Part shown: in pieces, positions 1-7,251 of the stretch
How positions within the stretch are numbered: the stretch's first letter is position 1
Layout: the number at the start of each line of letters is the position of its first letter
Assembly: GCF_028993615.1 (NCBI RefSeq)
Contig: NZ_CP118632.1
Span: forward strand, 4,712,001 to 4,776,000
Source: Herbaspirillum sp. WKF16
GTDB taxonomy: Bacteria; Pseudomonadota; Gammaproteobacteria; Burkholderiales; Burkholderiaceae_D
Reading direction: 5' to 3'
DNA length: 64,000 nucleotides
Notes under the pieces: generated by a model
The model's input: the letters and a program-made list of their open reading frames with translations, nothing else
Database searches by the model: none
What the model was told of the DNA's origin: nothing
Translations under genes and position numbers: made by a program

Positions 1-123
1 GGCGACGCGGATCTTGCCGGCCTTCTTGATGTCGTCCAGTTGATCGGCCATGGCGGAATGGGCGAAGGCGCCGAACATCAGCGCGGCGATGCAGGTACGG
101 GTAAAGGCTTTCTTGAGTTGCAT
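1..123 (-). CDS. Periplasmic amino-acid-type ABC substrate-binding protein, N-terminal fragment
   Basis: Only the first 41 codons are inside the window. The protein starts MQLKKAFTRTCIAALMFGAF, a charged n-region followed by a hydrophobic core and a likely cleavage after AHSAMA. The mature part begins DQLDDIKKAGKIRVA, the usual opening of polar amino-acid (HisJ/GlnH-like, SBP family 3) binding proteins. It lies 87 bp downstream of the ATPase gene and is the last visible member of the permease-permease-ATPase-SBP operon. The ligand cannot be read from this fragment. The link to udh upstream raises the possibility of a sugar-acid ligand, but that is inference. Confidence 0.8.
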   Translation of the reverse strand, partial: MQLKKAFTRTCIAALMFGAFAHSAMADQLDDIKKAGKIRVA

Positions 124-210
124 GGTAGGTCTCCGTTCTTGTGTCGATGGGTGCTTCTTCTTGTGTGCTGCTGGTGCCGATACTGCGTTATTGCCAAACC
201 GATGCGCCGG

Positions 211-1002
211 TTACAGATCCGCCGCCAGGAACGCCTGCAGTTCCGGCGTATGCGGGTTATCCAGCATCTCGCCCGGGCCGACTTCCCACACGCGGCCCTG
301 ATGCATGTAGATGATGCGGTCGGCCACGCGCTTGGCGAAGTTCATTTCGTGGGTGACCAGGATCATGGTCATGCCGCCGGCGGCGAGGTCTTCCATCACG
401 CGCAGCACTTCGCCGGTCAGTTGGGGGTCCAGCGCCGAGGTGACTTCGTCGAACAGCATGACCTTGGGCGCCATCGCCAGCGAACGGGCGATCGCCACGC
501 GCTGCTGCTGGCCGCCGGAGAGCTGCTCGGGATAGGCGCCGGCCTTCTCGTCCAGGCCCACCTGCGCCAGCGCGGCCAGGGCCACCTTCTGCGCTTCCGC
601 CTTGCCCTGCATCTTCACGTGGCGCAGCGCCAGCATGACGTTCTCCAGCACGGTCAGGTGCGGGAACAGGTTGTAGCTCTGGAACACGATGCCCACTTCG
701 GTGCGCAGCTTGTGCAGGTCGACGTTGGGATCGTCCACGCGGATGCCGGCCACCTCGATGCTGCCGGAGTCGATGGTTTCCAGGCGGTCGATGCAGCGCA
801 GCGCGGTGCTCTTGCCGGAGCCGGAGGCGCCGATGATGGCGATCATCTCGCCGCGCCCCACTTCGAAGGACACGCCCTTCAATACCTGGTTGGAGCCGAA
901 GCTCTTGTAGATCTGGTCGACCTTGACGATGGGCTGGCCGGATTGCGCGGACGGCGCGCCGGAAGCATGCACCACCGGTTCTGGATTAGCGATTGCTGAC
1001 AT
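211..1002 (-). CDS. Polar amino-acid-type ABC transporter ATP-binding protein (GlnQ-like)
   Basis: 263 aa ATPase energising the importer formed with the two upstream permeases. Walker A GASGSGKST lies at residues 58-66, the Q-loop reads VFQSYNLFPHLTVLENV, the signature is LSGGQQQRVAIARSL and Walker B is KVMLFDEVTSALD. This pattern is typical of the GlnQ/HisP group. An N-terminal extension of about 24 residues precedes the ABC domain, slightly longer than in most relatives. The start overlaps the end of the preceding permease gene by 17 bp, so the genes are translationally linked. An ATPase of this class says polar amino-acid-type uptake but does not fix the substrate. Confidence 0.9.
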   Translation of the reverse strand: MSAIANPEPVVHASGAPSAQSGQPIVKVDQIYKSFGSNQVLKGVSFEVGRGEMIAIIGASGSGKSTALRCIDRLETIDSGSIEVAGIRVDDPNVDLHKLRTEVGIVFQSYNLFPHLTVLENVMLALRHVKMQGKAEAQKVALAALAQVGLDEKAGAYPEQLSGGQQQRVAIARSLAMAPKVMLFDEVTSALDPQLTGEVLRVMEDLAAGGMTMILVTHEMNFAKRVADRIIYMHQGRVWEVGPGEMLDNPHTPELQAFLAADL

Positions 1003-1639
1003 TGAGCTTTTTCTCCATGGATGCGCTCCAGCGCGACAGCGGGTAGCACAGTAAGAAATAGAAGATCCCGACCAGGGTGAACACCAGGAAGGGCTGGAAA
1101 ATCGAGTTGTTGATGATCTGGCCGGCGCGGGTCAGCTCGACGAAACCGATCACCGAGGCCAGCGAGGTCATCTTGATGAGCTGCACCAAAAAGCCGATGG
1201 TGGGCGGCAGCGACAACCGCGTGGCCTGCGGGATGATCACCAGGCGCAGCGTCTGCCAGCGCGTCAGCGACAGGCACTCCGAGGCTTCCCATTGCGGACG
1301 CGGCATGGCTTCGACGCAGCCGCGCCAGATGTCGCCCAGGTAGGCGCTGGTGTACACCATCATGGCGATGCCGGCGGCCACCAGCGCGGGCAGCGCGAAG
1401 CCGTACACCGACAGGCCGAAGTAGACGATGAACAGCAGGATCAGCAGCGGGATGCCCTGGATGCATTCGATGAACAGGATGGCCGGGTTGCGCAGCCAGG
1501 CGCGCGGCGAGATGCGCGCCATCATCACCACGAAGCCGGCGATGCCGCCCAGCACGAAGGCCAGCACCGACAGCGCCAGGGTCCAGCCGATCGACTGCAC
1601 CAGGTAAAACAGGTGGGTCCAGGAAAAAGATCCGATCAC
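986..1639 (-). CDS. Amino-acid-type ABC transporter permease, second subunit (GTG start)
   Basis: 217 aa inner-membrane permease of the HisM/GlnP family with about five hydrophobic segments. The EAA-type loop reads EASECLSLTRWQTLRLVIIPQA. I place the start at a GTG (1639-1637) because an AAGGGAG ribosome site sits just upstream and because the stop of the previous permease overlaps it as GTGA (1636-1639). The same frame stays open far upstream, but that part is a shadow of the other permease gene. Two permeases plus one ATPase and one SBP make a complete importer. Confidence 0.87.
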   Translation of the reverse strand: MIGSFSWTHLFYLVQSIGWTLALSVLAFVLGGIAGFVVMMARISPRAWLRNPAILFIECIQGIPLLILLFIVYFGLSVYGFALPALVAAGIAMMVYTSAYLGDIWRGCVEAMPRPQWEASECLSLTRWQTLRLVIIPQATRLSLPPTIGFLVQLIKMTSLASVIGFVELTRAGQIINNSIFQPFLVFTLVGIFYFLLCYPLSRWSASMEKKLNVSNR

Positions 1640-2466
1640 GATGCGCTCCCTTCTGCAGTCTCGCGCGGCTGGGGCTGGGAGATGCCATGGATGAACGGCA
1701 CGTGCGCCACCGGCGCCATGCCTGCCGCGGCAGCCGCGGCATTGGCCGCCGGCATGCGCGACACCGGGCTGCGCCGCGCCTGGGCGGCGGCGCGGCGGAT
1801 GGTGCGGCGGCGCTTGAAAACGTATTCGCCGAAGGCGTACGACAGCAGCTTCACCAGCACCGACAGCGCCAGGTACAGCCCGGCCACCACGATGTAGGTT
1901 TCCAGCGAGCGGAAGGTGTCCGACTGCACGGTGTTGGCGATGGCGGTCAGCTCCTCGGCCGAAATCTGCGAGGCCATCGCCGAGGCCTGCATCATCAGCA
2001 GGAACTGGCTGGTCAGCGCCGGATAGACGCGCTCGATGGCCGGCTGCAGCATCACGTGCCAGCGGATGCGCCAGACCGACAGGCCCAGGCATTCGGCGGC
2101 CTCGATCTGGCCGCGCGGCACCGAGTCGATGCCGGCGCGGATGATTTCGGCCGCATAGGCGGCGATGTTGATGATCATCGCCAGCACGGCGGCGGCGAAG
2201 GTGGGCATGTGCACGCCCAGGCTGGCCAGGCCGAAGTACAGGAGGAAGATCTGCACCAGGAACGGCGTGTTGCGCACCGCCTCGATGTAGATCCCGCAGG
2301 CGCGCGCCACCAGGAGGTTCTTGCTGCTCTTGGCGAAGGCGACAATGACGCCGATGGCGACGCCGACGATGATCGCGACAGTGGTCATCTTCAGCGTCAG
2401 CCACGCGCCGCGCAGGAACACGGGCCAATAAGGCGCGAGACTGCTGAAGTCGAGTGTGAAGTTCAT
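1636..2466 (-). CDS. Amino-acid-type ABC transporter permease, first subunit
   Basis: 276 aa permease with the family 3 permease architecture: an N-terminal segment (APYWPVFLRGAWLTLKMT), several transmembrane helices, and the EAA-like loop EAAECLGLSVWRIRWHVMLQPA. A C-terminal tail of about 45 residues after the last helix (RRAAAQARRSPVSRMPAANA and on) is longer than usual and rich in Ala, Pro and Arg; it is probably cytoplasmic and its role is unknown. It is the first gene of the transporter operon. The gap to the upstream udh stop is 286 bp and contains a GntR-operator-like site at 2694-2712, so it may have its own promoter or be read through from udh. Confidence 0.88.
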   Translation of the reverse strand: MNFTLDFSSLAPYWPVFLRGAWLTLKMTTVAIIVGVAIGVIVAFAKSSKNLLVARACGIYIEAVRNTPFLVQIFLLYFGLASLGVHMPTFAAAVLAMIINIAAYAAEIIRAGIDSVPRGQIEAAECLGLSVWRIRWHVMLQPAIERVYPALTSQFLLMMQASAMASQISAEELTAIANTVQSDTFRSLETYIVVAGLYLALSVLVKLLSYAFGEYVFKRRRTIRRAAAQARRSPVSRMPAANAAAAAAGMAPVAHVPFIHGISQPQPRETAEGSAS

Positions 2467-2752
2467 GGCTGCCGGTTATTCAAATCAAATCAAATGGTCC
2501 AGGGATGCGGAATCCCGGATGCCTCGGGCCTGGCGTGCGCGATCCTGCTGCGCGCGGGCGGCCCGGGAGCCGGGTACTGCCTTGCTGCGTGATCAGGTGA
2601 TGCCGGTGATGCGGTGGTGCCGTGATGCGATGCTGCGGTGGTGCTTGAATCGGGATGGGGCTGCGCCGGTGCGATCCGCCGCCTCGCCCCAAGATGTATG
2701 ACAACATACGATCCAATCGGGGCGAATAGGGCCGCCGCGCGATCAACGCCGT
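2467..2752. other. Intergenic region between udh and the ABC transporter genes
   Basis: 286 bp without a supportable gene. The part at 2595-2650 is a low-complexity run built from GATGC/GGTGGTGC repeats. Near the udh end is the inverted repeat GTATG-ACAA-CATAC (2696-2709), annotated separately. Small open frames here lack a ribosome site. Confidence 0.6.
2694..2712. promoter_or_regulatory. Candidate FadR-type GntR operator, site 1
   Basis: The sequence GTATGACAACATAC (2696-2709) is an inverted repeat of GTATG and CATAC around ACAA. It fits the FadR-subfamily pattern TnGTnnnACnA except for the first T. It lies 40 bp past the udh stop and about 230 bp before the first transporter gene. Closely related sequences occur before gntR/udh and before the SnoaL-like gene. 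Confidence 0.5.
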
Positions 2753-3607
2753 TCAGCCTGCCAGGGGGTCGAAAGGACCGATCGTGGTGAACGCGCCGCC
2801 CTGCAGGACCGCCACCGGATCGGTCGGCGCCGGCCTGGGCTGGGCTTCCACCTTGGCGCGGAAGATTTCCGAGCTGTCCTTGGGCGCGTAGCCGAGATGG
2901 GCCGCATGGCGGTTGTCCCACCAGGTGGTGGCGTTGTCGGACATGCCGTAGACCACGGTATGGCCCACGCCGGGGGTAAACAGGGCGCGGCGCAGGAGTT
3001 GCTCGAAGTCGTCCACGCTCATCCAGCTGGCCATCATGCGGCGATCCTTGGCTTCCGGGAAGATCGAGCCGATGCGGATGCTGACGGTCTCCACGCCGTA
3101 ACGGTCGAAGTAGAACTGGGCCATGTCCTCGCCGTAGGACTTGGAGAGGCCGTAGTAGCCGTCCGGGCGGCGCAGGTCGCGGGCGTCGATCTTCTGGTCC
3201 TGTCGGTAGTAGCCGGTGACGTGGTTGGAGCTGGCGAAGATCACGCGCCTGACCTTGTGGCGGCGCGCGGCTTCATAGATGTGGAACACGCCCTTGATGT
3301 TGGCTTCCAGGATTTCCTCGAAGGGGCGCTCCACCGAGACGCCGCCCAGGTGGATGATGGCCTCGCAGCCGGCCACCATGGCATCGACCGCGGCGCGGTC
3401 GGCCAGGTCGCAGGCCAGCACTTCTTCATGGGATGCCGCCGCATCGGCGGTCTCGATGGCGCGGGCCAGGTCCGACACCCGCACGACGTCGGCAAAGCCG
3501 GCCAGCCGGGGACGCAGGATCTTGCCCACGCCGCCGGCGGCGCCGGTCAGCAACAGGCGTGAAAAGCGCGCGGATTGCCACGCGCCCGAATCGTTTTCTC
3601 CGCTCAT
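2753..3607 (-). CDS. udh: Uronate dehydrogenase (NAD-dependent epimerase/dehydratase family)
   Basis: 284 aa soluble SDR-type enzyme expected to oxidise D-glucuronate and D-galacturonate to the aldaro-lactones with NAD+ (EC 1.1.1.203), the first step of the oxidative uronate route. The NAD motif TGAAGGVGK is at residues 21-29, followed by the acidic stretch CDLAD, then HLGGVSVERPFE, FASSNHVTGYY and the catalytic pair in Y152-GLS-K156. These blocks match the Agrobacterium/Pseudomonas Udh family closely. The start at 3607 is chosen because CAGGAGAC stands just upstream; the frame stays open another 34 codons but that would run through the promoter and operator region. The divergent GntR gene and nearby operator-like sites suggest induction by the sugar acid or its product. 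Confidence 0.88.
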   Translation of the reverse strand: MSGENDSGAWQSARFSRLLLTGAAGGVGKILRPRLAGFADVVRVSDLARAIETADAAASHEEVLACDLADRAAVDAMVAGCEAIIHLGGVSVERPFEEILEANIKGVFHIYEAARRHKVRRVIFASSNHVTGYYRQDQKIDARDLRRPDGYYGLSKSYGEDMAQFYFDRYGVETVSIRIGSIFPEAKDRRMMASWMSVDDFEQLLRRALFTPGVGHTVVYGMSDNATTWWDNRHAAHLGYAPKDSSEIFRAKVEAQPRPAPTDPVAVLQGGAFTTIGPFDPLAG

Positions 3608-3682
3608 ACGAGCCGTCTCCTGAGTGTTTGTAATTATTCTTGTTGTGTGATCTCTGCAAACAAAGCTGATTATTTCATCCGA

Positions 3683-3712
3683 TACAAGTTTAATCTTGTA
3701 CGTTGTCATATC
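3683..3712. promoter_or_regulatory. udh/gntR control region: operator site 2 and a TACAAG inverted repeat
   Basis: Positions 3698-3711 read GTACGTTGTCATAT. The reverse complement, ATATGACAACGTAC, matches operator site 1 at 12 of 14 positions. Directly before it, TACAAG (3683-3688) and CTTGTA (3695-3700) form a perfect 6-bp inverted repeat with a 6-bp spacer. The region lies between the divergent udh and gntR genes and is AT-rich against a GC-rich background. Confidence 0.5.
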
Positions 3713-3821
3713 ACTTGGACTGGATTATTATCGGCGCATCAGAGCTTGTCAATAGCATTCGAGAAGTCGCTTCTACGAAACACCGGGCCGGACAACGGCG
3801 GCCCCAACTTTGATCGCCACA

Positions 3822-4625
3822 ATGATAAATACACTCGCTGCCGAGGCTGGGCAGCGCACCGGGAAAGCCGCCGCGGAGACCAACGGCGGCTTTCCCGCAC
3901 CAGCCGCAGTGCCGGCCCGCGCCGCGGGCCGCCGCAATCTCTCGCGCGAGCTCGTGCAGGCGCTCGAGCAGCTGATTCTTACCCAGCATTGGCGCCCCGG
4001 CGACAAGCTGCCCACCGAGGCCGAGATCGTGCGCCAGTTCCAGGTCAGCCGCACCGTGGTGCGCGAAGCGCTGTCGCGCCTGCAGGCCGCCGGACTGGTG
4101 GCGACCCGCCACGGCATCGGCACCTTCGTGCTGGCGCCGCGCCCGCCGGCGATGTTCCGGCTCGATCCGGCCGACCTGGAGACCTCCTTCGAGGTGCTGG
4201 CGGTGCTGGAGCTGCGCATCAGCCTGGAGACGGAGACCGCCGGCCTGGCGGCGGCGCGCCGCAGCGACGCCAACCTGGCGGTGATGCGGCAGGCGCTGGA
4301 CGACTTCACCAGCAACGTGGCGCGTTCGGAAACCACGGTGGCGCCCGACTTCCGCTTCCACCAGGAGATCGCCGAAGCCACCGGCAACCGTTACTTCGCC
4401 GAGATCATCAACTACCTGGGCACCACCATCCTGCCGCGCACGCGGCTGCCGTCCAGTCGGATCCCACCCGACCAGCTCACGCAATACCTGCAGCGCGTGA
4501 ACCGCGAGCACGAGCAGATCTTCGACGCCATCGCCCGGCGCGACACCGACTTCGCGCGCGCGGCCATGCGCATCCACCTGACCAACAGCCGCGAACGCCT
4601 GCGCCGCGCGCAGGAAGTCAGCTGA
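3822..4625 (+). CDS. GntR-family transcriptional regulator, FadR subfamily (FCD domain)
   Basis: 267 aa regulator. The winged helix-turn-helix is at about residues 35-105 (WRPGDKLPTEAEIVRQFQVS, then RTVVREALSRLQAAGLVATR). The all-helical FCD ligand domain follows, with candidate metal or ligand residues in PDFRFHQEIAEATGN and in the C-terminal AAMRIHLTNSRERL. It is divergent from udh, the common arrangement for hexuronate or aldarate repressors, so it probably represses udh and the transporter until a sugar acid is present. I use the ATG at 3822; a TTG at 3810 is in frame and equally possible because neither has a good ribosome site. Confidence 0.85.
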   Translation: MINTLAAEAGQRTGKAAAETNGGFPAPAAVPARAAGRRNLSRELVQALEQLILTQHWRPGDKLPTEAEIVRQFQVSRTVVREALSRLQAAGLVATRHGIGTFVLAPRPPAMFRLDPADLETSFEVLAVLELRISLETETAGLAAARRSDANLAVMRQALDDFTSNVARSETTVAPDFRFHQEIAEATGNRYFAEIINYLGTTILPRTRLPSSRIPPDQLTQYLQRVNREHEQIFDAIARRDTDFARAAMRIHLTNSRERLRRAQEVS

Positions 4626-4695
4626 GCGTCACCGCTTTCATCCACCGTACCGACATTCGACAGGAGACTTGCCCACGCTCGCGCCAAATAATTCA

Positions 4696-4708
4696 TACGA
4701 CGACATAC
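4696..4708. promoter_or_regulatory. Candidate FadR-type GntR operator, site 3
   Basis: TACGACGACATAC matches 11 of 13 positions of TATGACAACATAC in site 1. It lies 45 bp before the start codon of the SnoaL-like gene, in an AT-richer stretch (4680-4740) that probably holds the promoter. Confidence 0.4.
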
Positions 4709-4752
4709 CTCATAAATCATTTACCCGCACCACCCAACAAAAGGAGACTGAG

Positions 4753-5202
4753 ATGTTCAAGAAATTCACGCTGCTGTGCGGCGCCCTGGCCTGCACCATG
4801 ATGATCGCCCATGCGCCGGCATCGGCCGCCGGCAAGGATGAACAGGCGGTGGAGGCCGCCGTCGAGAAACTGCGCGTGGTGATGGTCGATCCCGACCTCA
4901 AGCAACTCGAGGCGCTGACCTCCAAGGACCTGAGCTACGGCCACTCCGGCGGCAAGGTGCAGAACCAGGCCGAGTTCATCGACGACCTCAAGACCGGCGC
5001 GTCCGACTTCGTCAACATCAAGCTGCTGGACCAGACCGTGAAGATCGTCGGCGACAACGCCATCGTGCGCCACACGCTGGATGCCGACACCAACGACTCC
5101 GGCAAGCCGGGCCACGTCAACATCAAGATCCTGCAAGTCTGGAAAAAGCAGCACGGCCACTGGATCCTGCTGGCGCGCCAGGCGGTGCGCTCGGCGAACT
5201 GA
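4753..5202 (+). CDS. Exported SnoaL/NTF2-like (DUF4440-type) protein
   Basis: 149 aa. A signal peptide of about 27 residues (MFKKFTLLCGALACTMMIAH, cleavage near ASA-AG) is followed by a small alpha+beta cone fold typical of the nuclear transport factor 2 superfamily: a helical start (AVEAAVEKLRVVMV), the motif LSYGHSGGKVQNQAEFIDDL, then beta strands ending KILQVWKKQHGHWILLARQA. Related proteins are nearly all functionally unassigned and may bind or isomerise small molecules in the periplasm. The start at 4753 follows a strong AAAGGAGA. Location next to gntR/udh and the operator-like site upstream suggest it is part of the same response. Exact function unknown. Confidence 0.75.
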   Translation: MFKKFTLLCGALACTMMIAHAPASAAGKDEQAVEAAVEKLRVVMVDPDLKQLEALTSKDLSYGHSGGKVQNQAEFIDDLKTGASDFVNIKLLDQTVKIVGDNAIVRHTLDADTNDSGKPGHVNIKILQVWKKQHGHWILLARQAVRSAN

Positions 5203-5241
5203 GCCGGCTCCGACGGCGCGGCGCCTGACGCCGGCATGAAC

Positions 5242-5273
5242 AACGGGACAGCTTCGGCTGTCCCGTTTTTCTT
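5242..5273 (+). terminator. Rho-independent terminator after the SnoaL-like gene
   Basis: Stem AACGGGACAGC / GCTGTCCCGTT (5242-5252 with 5257-5267) closed by a TTCG tetraloop and followed by a T-rich run. It ends the gntR/SnoaL-like direction of transcription. Confidence 0.9.
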
Positions 5274-5568
5274 TGTGAAGTCGGGAGAGCCGCGCATCGC
5301 CGAAGATCCTCACAATTCCTCGTGTATTTTTTTCCTATACAGAAACAAACTGTCGCCATCTCTCCGCGTTCTTCGTGAAAATGACGGCAATTCAGCAAAA
5401 ATGCGTTCGACGTACGATCGTTCCCTTTTACAATTCAGCCTCATCAGGCGCGGTCACGGCCGGCAGCCGCACCGCCGTCGCCTGACAGACACAAGAAGAG
5501 CCCATCCCGTACGCTCATCCGGCGCGCGCGGAAGTCTTTTCTCCACGAATCGATAAGGCGAAACTGAA
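5274..5568. other. Intergenic region upstream of the first chemoreceptor gene
   Basis: About 295 bp, AT-richer in the middle (5310-5440). A TACAAT hexamer at 5429-5434 could be a -10 box, but no convincing -35 stands at the right distance. I did not find a clear flagellar sigma-28 promoter (TAAA...GCCGATAA). Nothing else is supportable. Confidence 0.4.
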
Positions 5569-7200
5569 ATGAATTACCTCGGCAGGTTCAACATCGGGAC
5601 GCAGCTGCGTCTGGGCTTCGGCATCGTGATCGTGCTGATGCTGATACTGGTTTCCTTCGCGCTCATGCGCATGAACGCCATCTCGGCGGCGGTGAAGCAC
5701 CAGGACGTCGTGCGCGCCACCAAGCTGGAGCCCCTCTACGTCGCCCGCGAAGCCCTGGACCAGACCGGCCTGGCCGCGCGCAACGCCTTCATCTTCGAAG
5801 ACCAGGCCGATGCCGCCAGGGAGCTGGCCATCCTCGACGAGCAGAAGGCGCTCTACCTGGACGCCCTCAGGCAGCTCGAACCGGTGTTCGGCGGCGACGC
5901 CCAGTTCGCCAAGGTGAAGTCGGGCCTGCTGGCGATGTCCGAGGAGCTCAAGCGCCCGCGCAAGTATCGCGAGGCCGGCCAGCTGGCCGAATACGGCGTC
6001 TTCCTGGTCAAGGAATGCAGCCCGCTGCGCCGCCAGATCGTGCAGGACATCGATGTGCTGCTGAAGTCGGTGCAAAAGGAAAATGCGCAAGCCAGCGCCA
6101 TGGCCGAAGGCCTGTTCGACAGCTCGCTGCGTTTGATCATGACCTGCGCGGGCGTGATCCTCGCCGTCTCGATAGCCACCGCCTGGCTGATCCGCAAGAG
6201 CCTGCTCGGGCAGCTGGGCGGCGAACCGCGCTACGCGGTCGAGATCGCCGGCCGCATCGCCCATGGCGAGCTGTCGGCCGCCATCGATACGCAGCGCGAC
6301 GACGCCTCCAGCCTGCTGTTCGAAATCCGGCTGATGCGCGACAAGCTGGCCTCGCTGGTGCAGCAGGTGCGCATCGGCACGCACACCATCGCCGGCGCCT
6401 CGTCCGAGATCGCCGTGGGCAACCAGAACCTGTCGGAACGCACCGAGCACCAGGCCGAGACGCTGGAGAAAACCGTCGCCGCGCTCGACGACCTGACGCA
6501 GGCCGTGCGCCGCAACGCCGACAACGCGCACCAGGCCAACCAGCTTGCCAGCTCGGCCTCGGACATCGCCGCCAAGGGCGGCGATGTCGTCAGCCAGGTG
6601 GTCACCACCATGGGCGTGATCGACGACTCCTCGCGCAAGATCGTGGACATCATCGGCGTGATCGACGGCATCGCCTTCCAGACCAACATCCTGGCCTTGA
6701 ACGCCGCGGTGGAGGCGGCGCGCGCCGGCGAGCAGGGCCGCGGCTTCGCGGTGGTGGCCTCCGAGGTGCGTTCGCTGGCCCAGCGCTCGGCCGCCGCCGC
6801 CAAGGAAATCAAGACCCTGATCGACAGCTCGGTGGCCAGCGTGGCCGACGGCAACCGCCTGGTGCAGGAAGCCGGTGGCACCATGCAAGAAGTGGTGAGC
6901 AGCGTGCAGCGCGTGACCGCCATCGTGGCCGAGATCAGCGAAGCCGGACGGGCGCAGACCCAGGGCATCCAGGCCGTCAACGACGCCATTTCGCTGCTCG
7001 ATGAAAACACCCAGCAGAACGCCGCGCTGGTCGAGGAAGCGGCCGCCGCGTCGCAGTCGATGAGCCAGCAGGCCGCGCACCTGACCCGCCTGGTCGACGC
7101 CTTCAAGCTGAGCCAGGCGCAGATGGACGGCAACGTGGTGGAGGGCCTGGCGCATGAGATCGATGTGACGCCGGAACAGGCGCGGCTGGCGGCCCGCTGA
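5569..7200 (+). CDS. Methyl-accepting chemotaxis protein (4HB sensor type)
   Basis: 543 aa transmembrane chemoreceptor. TM1 is at about residues 12-33 ([20 protein letters not shown]), followed by a periplasmic four-helix-bundle sensor, TM2 at about 190-210 ([20 protein letters not shown]), HAMP, and the cytoplasmic signalling helices. The conserved hairpin tip reads [20 protein letters not shown] followed by [20 protein letters not shown]. It should relay ligand binding to CheA/CheW. The C-terminus (EQARLAAR) has no NWETF-like pentapeptide, so it probably relies on other receptors for adaptation enzymes. Ligand unknown. Monocistronic, with a terminator directly after it. Confidence 0.93.
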   Translation: MNYLGRFNIGTQLRLGFGIVIVLMLILVSFALMRMNAISAAVKHQDVVRATKLEPLYVAREALDQTGLAARNAFIFEDQADAARELAILDEQKALYLDALRQLEPVFGGDAQFAKVKSGLLAMSEELKRPRKYREAGQLAEYGVFLVKECSPLRRQIVQDIDVLLKSVQKENAQASAMAEGLFDSSLRLIMTCAGVILAVSIATAWLIRKSLLGQLGGEPRYAVEIAGRIAHGELSAAIDTQRDDASSLLFEIRLMRDKLASLVQQVRIGTHTIAGASSEIAVGNQNLSERTEHQAETLEKTVAALDDLTQAVRRNADNAHQANQLASSASDIAAKGGDVVSQVVTTMGVIDDSSRKIVDIIGVIDGIAFQTNILALNAAVEAARAGEQGRGFAVVASEVRSLAQRSAAAAKEIKTLIDSSVASVADGNRLVQEAGGTMQEVVSSVQRVTAIVAEISEAGRAQTQGIQAVNDAISLLDENTQQNAALVEEAAAASQSMSQQAAHLTRLVDAFKLSQAQMDGNVVEGLAHEIDVTPEQARLAAR

Positions 7201-7221
7201 TATTGCCCATGCCTGAAGCAG

Positions 7222-7251
7222 AACGGCCCGCGATGCGGGCCGTTTTCTTTT
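7222..7251 (+). terminator. Rho-independent terminator after the chemoreceptor gene
   Basis: Stem AACGGCCCGC / GCGGGCCGTT (7222-7231 with 7235-7244), GAT loop, followed by TTTTCTTTT. Confidence 0.9.
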
